Origin: Mallotus nudiflorus
Taxonomy: Eukaryota > Streptophyta > Magnoliopsida > Malpighiales > Euphorbiaceae
Length of the DNA stretch: 64,000 nucleotides
Reading direction: 5' to 3'
Assembly (NCBI GenBank): GCA_947683625.1
Contig: CANTUR010000918.1
Location: forward strand, 372,001 to 436,000
Shown here: piece by piece, positions 1 to 11,399 of the stretch
Numbering within the stretch: the stretch's first letter is position 1
Layout of the letters: every line of letters begins with the position of its first letter
The notes under the pieces: generated by a model
What the model was told of the DNA's origin: nothing
Database searches by the model: none
Seen by the model: only the letters and a program-made list of their open reading frames with translations
Program-made: the position numbers and the translations under genes

Positions 1-257
1 TATAATTGAAGATGAGATGGAAAATTACCACTTTGATACTTACATTTTTGGCAAAACTTTCATTTGGTCCTCCCATTTTAGATGCTTAGATAATTGCTAG
101 TAATTATATAAGTTAATCCCTTTTTACACTAGAAAGTTACTATCAGTTATCTGTGTTAACACCATTCCATGAATCAATAACCATCCAGCAACCCAAAAAT
201 AACCTGATAACAATAGTAACACATATTTATTTATTTAATTAAATGTGGGTTATTACA
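1..257 (-). repeat. Element B 3' LTR (first 257 bp only; the rest lies outside the window)
   Basis: On the minus strand it starts TGTAATAACCCACATTTAAT at 257 and matches the start of the B 5' LTR at 17150 with few differences over the whole visible length (compare 16905-17150). It directly follows the polypurine tract, as a 3' LTR should. Confidence 0.88.
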
Positions 258-270
258 TTCTTTCCCCCTT
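258..270 (-). other. Element B polypurine tract
   Basis: Minus-strand AAGGGGGAAAGAA directly abuts the 3' LTR start. It is the plus-strand DNA priming site used in reverse transcription of LTR elements. The same G-run precedes the 3' LTRs of A, C, D and G. Confidence 0.85.
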
Positions 271-296
271 AAGAAAATTCATCCTCAAATTTTACA

Positions 297-438
297 TCAG
301 TAAGCAAACAAATAGGGGTATCTGCTATGCATATCCACCTCTATCTCCTAAGTATAGTTCTCTATGGTGTGATTGCTCCATAACACTTTCACCGTAGGAA
401 TTTCTTTCGTGCAGAGCTAATGAACTTGCCAATCCACA
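297..438 (-). pseudogene. Element B pol C-terminal tail (chromodomain-like end), distal piece
   Basis: The minus strand reads WQVHQLCTKEIPTVKVLWSN, then TWEIEVDMHSRYPYLF, and ends at a TGA at 299-297. This matches the conserved tails of elements A, C, D, G and H (KxIPMVKVLW...TWExExxM...YPYLF), the chromodomain-type end of chromovirus integrases that is thought to read chromatin marks during integration. The piece continues the B frame that stops at 10090; element A lies between. No stop lies inside this piece before the terminal TGA. Confidence 0.8.
434..438. repeat. Left target-site duplication of element A (CCACA)
   Basis: CCACA precedes the A 5' LTR and TCACA (10090-10094) follows the 3' LTR. 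Four of five bases agree; the difference is a C/T transition, consistent with an old 5-bp duplication. Confidence 0.65.
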
Positions 439-463
439 TGTAATAACTAGAATTTTGGATATA

Positions 464-546
<83 letters not shown>

Positions 547-573
547 CATCATCATCATCATCATCATCATCAT
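464..573 (+). repeat. Composite trinucleotide microsatellite (TAA)n(TTA)n(TCA)n
   Basis: About 22 bp of TAA units, 60 bp of TTA units and 28 bp of TCA units run without a break, 25 bp inside the A 5' LTR. The TAA and TTA arms are mutually complementary and could fold back. The 3' LTR has only a shorter TAA/TTA version at 7865-7923. Confidence 0.92.
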
Positions 574-1536
574 TACTGTCCTTCTTAATATTATTCTATT
601 ATTATGGTCTCTACTATTTTATTTATCAGTATTATTATTTCTATTATTATTAAAAAAAAGGGGGCCAACAGTTGATGGACATATGGTCCATCAACTGTAG
701 TGGTGCCTGCAGTAAGGAAAATGACGGGAATTTGAGAATTATAAGGGAAAATTTTATTTTAGCCCAAAACTTTTCTTTCTTTTTTTTCTTTTAACACCTA
801 AATAACCTCTGATCAACCTCAAATTTGAGTTATAGACTCGTCTTGTCGTTCTCTTCTTTTTAGTGGTCTTCATTTTGCATGAAATGGCTCTAAATTGTGC
901 AGAATTACACAAAACCAGCCAGCACCTTTTTATGATTTTGCACTATTCCGGCGAGTTTCTGGTGACAAGTTTGGTTCCAATATGTTCCTCTCGATGTTAA
1001 GAGTCCATAGGTACCAACCACTTGCCTAATCTATGCCTTTAGAATATTTTATGAATTTTTTTAGTTATTTCCCTTTGATATTTTCATATGTAATTCAATG
1101 CATATTTTGGTTGGTTTGAGGATTTAGATGTGTTCCATATATTATTAGGAATGTTTTCATATGCTTGATTTGTTCGAATGTAGAGTTTTTTCGGTGAGGG
1201 TGCTGTGGGTCCCACATTAGTCCAAAAATTATGGAATTATTTTTATAAATTAGAATAAATTATGTTGATTGATTTTCATAACTAGACCAAATTCTAATTC
1301 CTCACATATTTTGAGAAATAAATTCTGAAAGCATTTCTGTGGAAATTTCTTAATTTCCATTTTAGTTAGTTAAATTGTTAGAAATAAATTCCTTTAGCCT
1401 CAAAGGTCATATTTAGGGTATTTGCAAGTCAAATTTATTAATTTATTGATTTTTATAAATTTTTAGAATTTGGAGAATTTTTATGGGTTTTATGTGTTTT
1501 CGTATGCATGATTTAAATAAATATTATTTATTATAG

Positions 1537-1602
1537 AGAGCTCTGGAGTGGGAGTCATTGCATTTAGGCAACCGAGGACACATCGATCGACATGCTCCAC
1601 CT
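1537..1602 (+). other. Exon-like 66-nt island in element A 5' LTR
   Basis: This is a GC-richer island between TATTTATTATAG and a degenerate donor ATGAGT. The same position in the LTRs of C, D, F, G and H holds a 62-66-nt island bounded by pyrimidine-AG and mostly GTGAGT or GTAAGT. Here the donor GT has become AT, so splicing of this copy is doubtful. The 3' LTR copy is at 8776-8841, also 66 nt. Confidence 0.4.
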
Positions 1603-2833
1603 ATGAGTTAATGCTATAAAATGTTTGTTGTGTTTATAAATTTATACGAATTTTCATGAGCTTTATTAATTATGAATACGAATATTATTGTGAGCATGAA
1701 TTATTAGTTTTATTATTACTAAGAACTTTGATAATATGTTTAATGCTATTTTATTTCATTGTATTAATTTATATGATAACCATGTTTCGGAGAAAATGGT
1801 AGAACATGCTACTTAATGGGCATCACCAGGACTGCGTACGCACCGGTATTGATTTGGGTTATGAGCCGACTATGTTGTGAAATGTGGGCCTTGGTCGAGC
1901 TTTTCTCTCTAGGTAGATGTATGATTATAGTTGAGCCCTGGTCGAGCTTGCTCTCTAGGTACATGTATGTTTGATGGTTGGACATTGGTCGTGCTTGCTA
2001 TTTGAGCACAAGTAAACACTTGGAATAAGAGACAAACTATGGCTAGATCCTGGTTGAGCTTGCTCTAGGGGACTAACAGTTAATTGAACTAAATGAGCCA
2101 AGTGGCTATTACATTTTAAGGTTTAGGGTTTTACCATGATTTCCATTAAATATTTTATTTTATATGAATTTTAATGGGAATTCTTACAAAAAGAATTTTA
2201 TGAAATTTGAAAGGATGTTTTATAAAGCTAATTTTGATAAATTAATTGATTTTTAAATATTTATTTATTTTCCTAAGTTTATTATTTTTTAAATAAACAT
2301 TTTTAAAACCAACATGTATTTTATAGCATTAATTCACTCAGTGAGGTCTGACTCCCCTCAATTATTTTTCCCAAGATCACAAGAGTCTACAGTTATTTCC
2401 ACCTGTCTACGCCAGACTTGTTCTTCCCTAGCTACTTTACATATGTCATGTTAATGTTTATTGTTTTATATTTGTACTCTAAACACCAGAGTAGTGGTTA
2501 AACATATTAATAAATGTATTTCTATTTGATTAGTTTAAATTGGATTTATGTATTATTATGATGATAGGTGTGTTGACCATACATATTGTGTTGGAAATTA
2601 ATCTTTGTGATGGATTATTGGAGTTATTATGATGTAAGAATATTTTTGGAAGTGCATTTCTTGATTTATAGGTTTTGGGTTTATTTCCAGTATAGAGGAA
2701 ACTCTGCCAAAATTTTTTTAGAATTTTAAATTGATCAAATTTTATTAAGGTTTACTATAGGTTTTGGAAGCTTCTCACTTTCCTATTTCCTAGTGTCGGT
2801 CACATGCCCTTTAGGTTCGAGTCATGACAAAGT

Positions 2834-2845
2834 TGGTAGAAGAGC
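2834..2845 (+). other. Element A primer binding site (initiator tRNA-Met type, 2 mismatches)
   Basis: TGGTAGAAGAGC, four bases after the LTR end, versus TGGTATCAGAGC in elements B and D. It primes minus-strand DNA synthesis; the two changes suggest decay. Confidence 0.8.
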
Positions 2846-3011
2846 TAATGGTTGATTTTCTACTATTTTGGTCATTGAATTATATCTTTTCTTAAAACTA
2901 CTATGGTGCAAATGTGATAATTGTTAATTGATGTCATCATTGTTTCTAGAATTCTACGTATATGCTAGCGTACTTATTATGTCTTGAATCTTGTTTCTCT
3001 ATCATTTTAGA

Positions 3012-4400
3012 ATAAGGCGAGTATGAAATGCTCCCACTACATATGCAATATATGATGAGGGTGAGTAGTCCTTCTAGGATGAAGCTCCTCCCTCAACCCT
3101 ACGACATAGAGGAAGGGGTAGGCCTAGGGCAGCAACAACGGTAGCTCAAGGATATGAGCAATAACTGCTAGTAAAGCTAGAAGTTCCTAAAGTGGATCCT
3201 GGAGCCTTTACAGCTGGAATGGTAGGAATTAACCAAGGTCTAGCCGCACTTAATTAGGCTATTCCACTAGTCCAATAGATGCTCCAGTAGAGGTACTAGG
3301 AAATGTTAGATGCTGATGTTTTACTCCTATACTCTAGATCTGGCATAGTCTTTTTTTTATCATACAAGGGATGCTTTAGACTTCATTAATACAATTGAGT
3401 CATGGATAAGAAAAGGATATACTAATTATTAGAGAATTTTGATTGTTGAGCTATTCATTTAAATTGCTGCTCAAGACTGGTTTATGCAATCTATTCAGCC
3501 TCACATGAATAATATGAGCTGGCTTGAATATAAAGAGCTATTCCTGAGGTACTTTTATCCACTAGCAGTAAGGGATGGTTTTAGATGGCAGTTACTGTAC
3601 ATTAACAGATGGGATAGGTATGTGGAAGAGTATACTAAAGAATTTTATAGGCTAGCTCACCATGCTCGAAATATAAAGAGAGATGAATACAAAGCTATTT
3701 ACTTGTATGTCACTAGACTAAGGCCAGTATGTATAGACATTCATATAGAGGACTGTACCTTAAAAAGAGTGGTAGAGGAGGCTAAATTGTTAGAAAGAAG
3801 ACATGCAATGTAAGGCACTATTCCTAATTCTTATTTAGGTAGCAGTAGTAGATTGGGAGTATCTCAAGGCATTCACCAGCTAGCATTTCATCTTAGTAGT
3901 ACGAGTGTGCAAATTGGTACCTCCCAGTAGCTTAGAGGTTAGAGGGGACATAGATATAGGAAACATAATCGCAGGTAGAGTAGACCTATTATATTTGGAC
4001 CTGGAGCCAGCAGCAGTAGTAATGGGCAGAGTTTTGAGTATGGTAATTTAGGCTTAGGGCCCAGTGCATGTCTTAACTGTGGCTAAATACATTAAGGCTC
4101 TTGTCACCTACCATTAAGAGCTTGTTTTAGGTGTGGATAGGTTGGACATTTTGCTAGAGCATGTCTATATTATGGTTATCATTAGGCATACCTTTAAGGT
4201 TCATTATTGACAATTGCTCAGCCTATACAACAAACTCAATTTCATGCACCAGTGTATCCACAATATAATGGTGCACAGTTTATGGGCCATTAGGGCCATG
4301 GTACAAAAGGTAGGCTTAGAGGGAGACCTAGTGGCAGAGGATTTATGTAACCATCCACTTCAGAGTAGGTAGGTCATGGATAGGCCAGAGTGTTCACATT
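3012..4400 (+). pseudogene. Element A gag (decayed)
   Basis: This is the capsid/nucleocapsid polyprotein of an LTR retrotransposon, which packages the element RNA in a virus-like particle. The start codon is ATA at 3012, where B, C, D and H have ATG in the same AGAATGAGG context. The best open part (3484-3813, 109 residues, from MQSIQPHMNNMSWLEYKELF) covers the gag core. A double zinc knuckle lies at about 4075-4160: CLNCG...H...C, then CFRCG-stop-VGHFARAC. All CCHC residues survive, but the Gln codon is TAG at 4138. Several other Gln codons are also TAG, as in the Asn-stop-Ala at about 3255. Confidence 0.85.
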
Positions 4401-4434
4401 GAATCCTCATAATGCTCAGACATCTAATGTAGTG

Positions 4435-4770
4435 GTTGTAGGTACCCTTCTAGTTTGTTATCTTGATATGGGTGCATCACATTCTTTTGTATCTTCTATT
4501 TTTACTTTAAGAATGGGATGGTAACCATCTAAATTGTTAATTCCATTGTCTGCAGCAACTTCACTTAACGACAAGTTAGAGATAGATATAGTCTTTCCAT
4601 CTTATCTAGTGTCAATGGAAGGAAGAGAGTTGCCCGTAGATTTAGTTTTATTGGATGTGATAGATTTTGATGTAATTTTGGAAATGGATTAGTTAGCTTG
4701 ACATTATGCCACTTTGGATTGTCAGGAGAAAGAGGTGATCTTTAGAATCCCAAATGATAAAGAATTTTGA
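4435..4770 (+). pseudogene. Element A retropepsin-like protease (decayed)
   Basis: An aspartic protease domain that would cut the gag-pol polyprotein. The stretch CYLDMGASHSFVSS at about 4459-4500 carries the active-site loop (D-x-GA), and VDLVLLDVIDFDVIL at about 4638-4680 is the conserved flap-side motif. The active-site Asp is kept, but Trp and Gln codons are stops nearby (for example the MD-stop-LA-stop-HY stretch at about 4687-4705). It lies between gag and RT in one original frame with both. Confidence 0.8.
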
Positions 4771-4791
4771 TTCAGAGGCAATAAAAGTTCA

Positions 4792-6240
4792 ATGCCTCAG
4801 AATCTTATCTTTATAATCATAGCTAGAAATAAGCTTAGAAGAGGCTTTCAAGGCTACTTGGCTATGGTTAGGGATACAAAGGTAGATATGGGGGTAGTTG
4901 AGAATGTGCCATTGGTGTGCGAGTTTCCTGATTTTTTCCTAAAGAATTACCAGGATTTCCACAGGAAAGAGATATAGAATTTTTTATTGATATTGTACCT
5001 AGTACAAATCCTATCTTTATGCCACCTTCTAGAATGGCACATTCATAATTAAAGGAGCCTAAAGAACAGTTACAACAGTTGCTTGATAAAGGTTTCATTA
5101 GACCCAGCACGTCTCCTTGGGGTGTGCTAATATTGTTTGTGAAGAATAAATATGGTAGTCTTCCACTTTGAATCAACTATAGATAGTTGGACAAAGTCAC
5201 CATTAAGAACAAGTATCCAATTTCAAGGATTGATGACTTGTTTAATCAGCTTCAAGGGGCTTAGTGTTTCTCTAAGATTGACTTGAGGTTAGGGTATCAT
5301 CAGTTGAGAATTAAAAGTAGAGATATACCTAAGACTGCATTTTGGACAAGATATAACCATTATGAGTTTTTGGTGATGTCCTTTGGTTTAACTAATGCCC
5401 CAACAGCTTTATGGACTTGATGAATCTAGTGTTTAGGCCATTCTTGGACCACTTTGTAATAGTGTTTATTGATGATATCTTGGTGTATTCTAAAAGTGAA
5501 GAGGAACATGTGTGCTTTTAAGGATGGTGCTTCAGACTTTAGTGGAGCATTAATTGTATGCCAAGTTCATAAAATATGAGTTTTGGTTGGATCAAGTGGC
5601 ATTCTTAAGCCATGTAGTTTCCAAATATGATATACACATGGATCCTGCAAAGATTAAAGCTATTACAGAAAGGCAGAGACCCATAGTAATCACAAAAGTA
5701 ATGAGTTTTTTGGGTTCACAGGCTACTATAGGAAATCTGTGAAGGATTTCTCCAAGATAGCCACACCTTTGATAAGGTTAACTTGGAAGAATACTAATTT
5801 TATATGGATATACAAGTGTGAATAGCACTTTCAAATGCTTAAGGATAAATCAACTTCAGCTCCAATATTGACTTTACGTTCGGGAGGTGAAGGTTATATA
5901 GTGTATTGTGATGCTTCTCGAGTAGTATTAGGTTATGTATTAATACAGAATGGGAGAGTAGTTGCCTATGCTTCATGTTAGTTAAAGAAGCATGAGCAAA
6001 AATATCCTATTGATGATTTGAAAATGGCACAGTGGTATTTGTATTAAAGATTTAGAGGCATTACTTGTATAGAGTAACTTGTGAAATATATACTGACCAT
6101 AAGAGCTTAAAGTATATCTTTCAATAGAGAGACTTGAACTTAAGACAAAGGATATGGATGGAACTTCTCAATGACTATGATTGCTCCATTCTTTACCATC
6201 TAGGTAAAGCTAATGTGGTAGTTGAAGCATTGAGTAGAAA
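4792..6240 (+). pseudogene. Element A reverse transcriptase and RNase H (decayed)
   Basis: RT copies the element RNA into DNA and RNase H removes the RNA template. Recognisable parts are CEFPDFF (about 4918) then a frameshift, KEQLQQLLDKGFIRPSTSPW (about 5062-5120), KIDLRLGYHQLRI with the motif A Asp intact (about 5275), HYEFLVMSFGLTNAPTA, VFIDDILVYS with both catalytic Asp kept (about 5463-5492), and FLGS (about 5710). RNase H begins at YCDAS (about 5908) and ends at VVEALSRN (about 6220), where the last catalytic Asp has become Glu. Multiple stops and at least three frameshifts break the frame, including one at about 5408 just before MDLMN. Confidence 0.88.
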
Positions 6241-6469
6241 CTCAGTAGGCAGCCTTGCTCACATTAGTTCGGAAAGGAGGCCAATCATTAAAGAATTACA
6301 TGAGATGATTAGTCAAGGGATAAAATGGAAAGTAACCAAGAAATTTCTTTTAGCTTAATTTAAAGTATGATTGGTGTACTTGGATATAGTGAAAGTAGCT
6401 TAGAGAATGGACCCATAGTTGCAAAAAATAATGTTAGAAGTGCAATAGGGTCAATCTTGGGAGTTAATT

Positions 6470-7803
6470 ATTGATAATGAGAGTGTACTACATTTGGGTA
6501 CTAGGTTGCGTCTACTAGATGTAAATGACTTAAGGAAAGAGATTATGGAAAAAGCTCATTAGTTTACTTATAGAGTTCATTCTAGTTGTACTAAGATGTA
6601 TCATGATTTGAAAAATACATCTTAGTTTAATGGAATAAAAAGAGACATTACTGAGTTTATATCCAAGTGTCTCACTTGACAACATGTGAAATTAAAACAT
6701 TAAAGGGCCTTAGGATTGTTATAGTAGTTGCCTATCCTAGAATAGAAATAGGACATAATTGCTATGGATTTCATGACTGGACTATCTTATACAATAAGAG
6801 GTTATGATGCCACATGGGTGATAATAGATAGGTTGACCATGTTAACTCACTTCTTGCTAGTTAAGAAGACATACTCTACTAACAGGTTAGTAAGGTTGTA
6901 TGTTAACTGAATTGTTTGCTTGCATGGAGTGCCAGAAAGTGTAGTGTATGATAGAGGAGCCACTTTTACTTTAGTCTTTTGGTAAGAATTGGATAAAGCG
7001 TTAGGCACGAGACTTGACTTCAGTACAACTTTCCATCCTTAAACTAATGGCCAATCAAAATAGACTATTCAAACATTGGAAGATATGCTATGGATATGTG
7101 TAATAGACTTTAGTGCTCAATGAGATTTGCATTTACCATTAATTGAATTGGTATATAATAACAGTTAGCATGCAAGTATAGGAATGGCTCCTTATAAAGC
7201 ATTGTATAGTAGGAAGTGTATATCACCCATTTGTTAGAAAATTGGTGAGAGGCAACTAACATGCCCAAAATTAGTGCAAGTGACTTCAAAGAAGGTTCCT
7301 ATCATCTAACAAAGATTAAGGATAACTTTTAGTCGATAGAAAAGCTATGCAAATCCTAAAAAAAAGATATATAATTTTTTGTTGGAGGCAAGGTATTTCT
7401 CAAAGTGTCTCCAATGAAGGGAGTGATGAGATTTAGTAAGAAGGGTAAATTAGCTCCAAGATATATCAGACCCTTTGAGATGCATTCAAGAGTTGGTGAT
7501 GTGGCCTATAGACTAGTGTTACTGCTAGAACTGTCATAGATTCATCTAGTATTTTATGTTTCCATATTGAGGAAGTACATCTCTGATCTTTCACATGTCC
7601 TGTAGCCACAAACAGTGGAGCTCAATGAGGATTTATCATATAAAGAGTATCCTATGACAATTGTAGACTGTCAAGTTCATCAACTGTGTACCAAAGAGAT
7701 ACTAATAGTGAAGGTATTGTGAAGCAATCATGCAATGAAAGATTGCAATTAGGAGATGGAGATAGATATGCAGAACCGATACCCCTACTTATTTCAGTAT
7801 TGA
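6470..7803 (+). pseudogene. Element A integrase with chromodomain-like tail (decayed)
   Basis: Integrase inserts the DNA copy into the genome. The HHCC finger begins at EKAH...RVH (about 6548-6580), but its last Cys codon is TGA (KCLT-stop-QH at about 6676). The catalytic core shows IAMDFMTG (about 6760), VVYDRGATFT (about 6943) and HP-stop-TNGQSK (about 7034), where the catalytic Glu has become Lys. The C-terminal region (FLKVSPMKGVMRF-type, about 7396) is followed by the chromodomain-like tail CTKEILIVKVL...DMQNRYPYLFQY with the terminal TGA at 7801. At least one frameshift lies near 7375-7400. Confidence 0.85.
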
Positions 7804-7826
7804 TGAAAATCTAAGCATGAATTTCT

Positions 7827-7840
7827 TAAAGGGGGAAGAA
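7827..7840 (+). other. Element A polypurine tract
   Basis: TAAAGGGGGAAGAA directly abuts the 3' LTR start at 7841. It is the plus-strand primer site. Confidence 0.85.
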
Positions 7841-7889
7841 TGTAATAACTTAAATTTTTTGTTATAAATAATAACAATAATAATAACAA

Positions 7890-7923
<34 letters not shown>

Positions 7924-10089
7924 GTTACTATCCTTCTTAATATTTTTCTATTATTATGGTCTCTACTATTTTATTTATTAGTATTATTATTTCCATTATT
8001 ACTATTAATAAAAAAAAGGGGCCAGTTGTTGATGGACATGTGGTCAATCACTTTATAATAAGGAATTGTGTTGCATGTAGTAAGGAAAATGAAGAAAATT
8101 TGTGAATTGTGAGGGAAATTTTCATTTTAGCCAAAAACTTTTCTTTTCTTTTGTTTAACAACCAAACAACCTCCAATCAACCTTAAATTCGAGTTATAGA
8201 TTCATCTTGTCGTCCTGTTCCTTATGGTGGTCTTTGTTTTGCATGAAGTGACTTCAAATTATACAGAAATACACAAAAGTAGTTAGCATCTTTTTGTGAT
8301 TTTGCACTATTTTGATGAGTTTCTGGTGATAAGGTTAGCTTTAGATGTGTTCCGTATATTATTAGGAATGTTTTAGTATGCTTGGTTTGTCTGGATGTAG
8401 AGTTTTTCCGATTAGCATACTGTGGGTCCTACCTAAAAATGCGGTGGAATTAGGATTGGAACAAAAATTATGAAGCTATTTTTGTAAATTAGAATAAATT
8501 ATGTTGATTGATTATTATAATTGGAACAAAGTATAATTCCTCATGGATTTTGTGAAATAAATTCCGAAAGTATTTTGGTGGAAATTCTTAATTTCCATTT
8601 TAATTGGTTAAATTGTTAGAAATAAATTCCTTTATCCTCAAAGGTCATATGTGGGATATTTCCAAGTAAATTTTATTAATTCATTGATTTTTATAATTTT
8701 TCAAAATATTGGAGAATTTTTATGGGTTTTACTTGCTTTCATAAGCATGATTTAAATAAATATTATTTATTATAGAGAGCTCTAGAGTGAGAGCTATTGC
8801 ATTTTGGAGGTTGAGGATATGTTGGCCGGCATGCTCCTCATATGAGTGATACTATAAAATGTTTGTTGTGTTTATAAATATATATGAATTTTCATGAGAT
8901 TTATTAATTATGAATGTAAATATTCTTGTGAGCATGAATTATTAGTTTTATTATTGCTAAGAACTTTGATAATATGTTTTAGCTCGGAATTCATTTCATT
9001 TTATTTAATGCTATTTTATTTCATTGTATTAATTTATATGATAATCACATTTTAGAGAAAATGGTAGAACATGGTACCTGTGGGTGTCACCAGGACTACG
9101 TGTGCACCAGTACTGATTTGGGTTATGAGTCAGCTATATTGTGAAATATGGGTCCTGGTCGAGCTTTGCTCTCTAGGTAGATGTATGATTATAGTTGAGC
9201 CCTAGTTGAGCTTGCTCTTTGGGCAGAGGTATGCTTGTTGGTTGGACCTTGGTCGAGCTTGCTCTCTGGGCGCTAGTAAATACTTAGAATAAGAGACCAA
9301 CTGTGGCTGGATCCTGGTTAGGCTTAGTCTATGGGACCAACAGTCAATTGGACAACGTGACCAAGTTGCTATTTGATTTTAAGGTTTAGGGTTCTACCAT
9401 AATTTTTGTTAAAGATTTTATTTTATATGAATTTTAATAGGAAGTTTTACAAAAAGAATTTTATGAAATTTGAAAGGATGTTTTATAAAGCTAATTTTAA
9501 TGAATTAAATGATTTTTAAATATTTATTTATTTGCCTGAGTTTATTATTTTTTAAATAAACATTTTTAAAACCAACATGCATTTTATAGCATTAATTCAC
9601 TCAGTTAGATCTGACTCCTCTCAATTATTTTTTCTAAGATCACGGGAGCCTATAATTAGTTCAACCTATCTGTTTCGGACTTGTTCTTCCCCAACTACTT
9701 TATTTATGTCATGTTAATGTTTTTATATTTGTACTCTAGACACTGCAGTAGTAGTTGAACATTTTGATAAATGTATTTACATTTGATTAGTTTAAATTGA
9801 ATTTATGCATTGTTATGATGATAAGTGTGTTAAGCATACATATTGTGTTGGAAATTGATATTCGTGATAGATTATTGGAGTTGTTGTGATGTAGTATTAA
9901 TGTGAGAATATTTTGGAAGTGCATTTCTTGATTTCTAGGATTTTGGTTTGTTTTCAATGTAGACAAAACTTTGCTGAATTTTTGTTAGAATTTTAAATTT
10001 TTCTAATTTTATTAAGGCTTACTACAAGTTTTAGAAGCTTTCCCATTCACTAGTGTTGGTCATGTGCCCTTTAGGTTTGGGTCATGACA
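7841..10089 (+). repeat. Element A 3' LTR (2249 bp)
   Basis: Starts TGTAATAACTTAAATTTTTT after the polypurine tract and ends GGGTCATGACA. It matches 439-2829 but has a shorter microsatellite and lacks about 145 bp near 8331. It contains about 30 bp (near 8981-9010) not seen at the same place in the 5' copy. The many substitutions indicate an old insertion. Confidence 0.92.
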
Positions 10090-10094
10090 TCACA
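10090..10094. repeat. Right target-site duplication of element A (TCACA)
   Basis: Pairs with CCACA at 434-438. After it, minus-strand element B sequence resumes in the same protein region. Confidence 0.65.
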
Positions 10095-10487
10095 ATCGCC
10101 ATAGGATACTCTTCATATGACAAGTCCTTATTAAGCTCCACCGTCTATGGCTAGAGAATGTGAGAGGGATTAATTATGTACTTCCTCAACATAAATATAT
10201 GGAACATCATATGAATCCAAGACAACTCCAGTGGTAATACCAATTTGTAAGCCATATTCATAAATGAATCTCAAAAGGTCCTATGTATCTTGGAGCTAGC
10301 TTACCCTTCTGACTAAATCTCATCACTCCTTTCATCAGTGACACCTTCAGAAATACCATGCCTCCTATATAAAATGATACATCCTTCCTCTTAGGATATG
10401 CATAGCTCTTTTATTTACTAAAAGCTATCTTCAACATTTGTTGGATTATTAAAATCTTTTCTGAAGTTACTTACACTAACTCTGGCC
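10090..10487 (-). pseudogene. Element B integrase C-terminal region, proximal piece
   Basis: On the minus strand this reads VFLKVSLMKGVMRF, then KLAPRYIGPFEI, MLRKYI and YEEYPMAIV in partly shifted frames. This is the conserved stretch between integrase core and chromodomain seen intact in element D at 34090-34380. Stops and at least two frameshifts are present. The sequence continues at 438 after element A. Confidence 0.8.
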
Positions 10488-11300
10488 CTAATAGTTGCCT
10501 CTTTCTAACTTCCCAACACAAGGGTGATCTTCACTTCTTACTATATAATGCTTCATATAGAGCCATCTCAATACTTGCATGATAACTGTTATTATATGAA
10601 AATTCAATGAATGGCAAGTATAATTCCATTGACCACTAGAACCCATAGCACACATTCGTAGTATATCCTCCAATATTTGAAAGGTCCTTTCCGATTGACC
10701 ATCAATTTGAGGATGGAACGCTGCACTAAAATCAAGTCTTATGTCTAGAGCTTTATGCAAGTCTTGCTAAAAGACTGAAGTAAAATTAGTTCCTCTATCT
10801 GACACTATACTCTCCAGCACCCTATGTAGACAAACATTTTGGTTAATATATAATTTGGCCAACTTATCTATAGTATAAGTCTTCTTAATTGGCAAGAAGT
10901 GAGTTGACTTAGTTAACCTATCCACTATCACCCATTTGGAATCATATCCACAAGATATAAGAGGCAATCTAAAAATAAAGTCCATTATAATCATGTCCCA
11001 CTTCCATTCAAGAATGGGTAGCTGTTGTAATAATCCCAATGGTCTTTGATGTTCCAATTTCACCTGCTGGCATAATAGACACTTGGATACAAACTCCATA
11101 ATGTCTCTTTTCTTCCCATTCCACCAATATGTATCTTTCAAATCATGATACATTTTAGTAGAACCTACATGAACACTATAAGAAGAAAAGTGTGCTTCTT
11201 CCATAATATCTTTTCTCAAGTCATCCACATCTACCACACAAAGCTTAGTGCCCAAGCACAATACACCCTCATTATCAATTATAAAGTCCTTAGACTAGCC
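10488..11300 (-). pseudogene. Element B integrase core (catalytic triad kept, one stop)
   Basis: On the minus strand, 11261-10767 is open for 164 residues. It holds the HHCC finger (EEAHFSSYSVH...KCLLCQ), the first catalytic Asp in IIMDFIF, and the second in VSDRGTNFTS. After one stop (TAG where related copies have TGG, about 10768), a second open stretch (10760-10488) carries FHPQIDGQSERTF with the catalytic Glu. All three acidic residues (D, D, E) are therefore intact, unlike in A, C and D. A frameshift follows GQWN at about 10630. It lies between RNase H and the C-terminal region of the same element. Confidence 0.87.
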
Positions 11301-11399
11301 TTGCTGAACTTCTATAATAAGTCTCTATAATTATAGGTCTCTCCTCTGTGCTACTTTGACTCTATCCAGGTATATTGATCATACCATGAATTGAGCTAA

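Larger units (their letters stand above)
439..2829 (+). repeat. Element A 5' LTR (2391 bp)
   Basis: Starts TGTAATAACTAGAATTTT and ends GGGTCATGACA-like (TCATGACA at 2822-2829). It matches 7841-10089 through most of its length. It holds a (TAA)(TTA)(TCA) microsatellite block near the start, an exon-like island at 1537-1602, a degenerate hairpin at 1812-1830, four diverged TGGTCGAGCTTGCTCT-type repeats (about 1890-2075) and the CACTCAGTGAGGTCTGACTC block at about 2335. About 145 bp at roughly 973-1120 are absent from the 3' copy. Confidence 0.92.
439..10089 (+). mobile_element. Element A: full-length Ty3/gypsy chromovirus-type LTR retrotransposon inserted into element B
   Basis: LTRs at 439-2829 and 7841-10089 flank a gag-pol region in the order gag, protease, RT, RNase H, integrase, chromodomain-like tail. 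A primer binding site follows the 5' LTR and a polypurine tract precedes the 3' LTR. The flanking DNA on both sides is minus-strand element B, joined in frame across the insertion. The gag start codon is lost, stops are frequent and frameshifts are present, so it is a dead copy. Its LTR family differs from that of B, though both start TGTAATAAC. Confidence 0.93.

Noticed and set aside
325..700. Open frames made of Met, Ile and Asn runs on both strands
   Set aside because: They are translations of the TAA/TTA/TCA microsatellite in the A 5' LTR.
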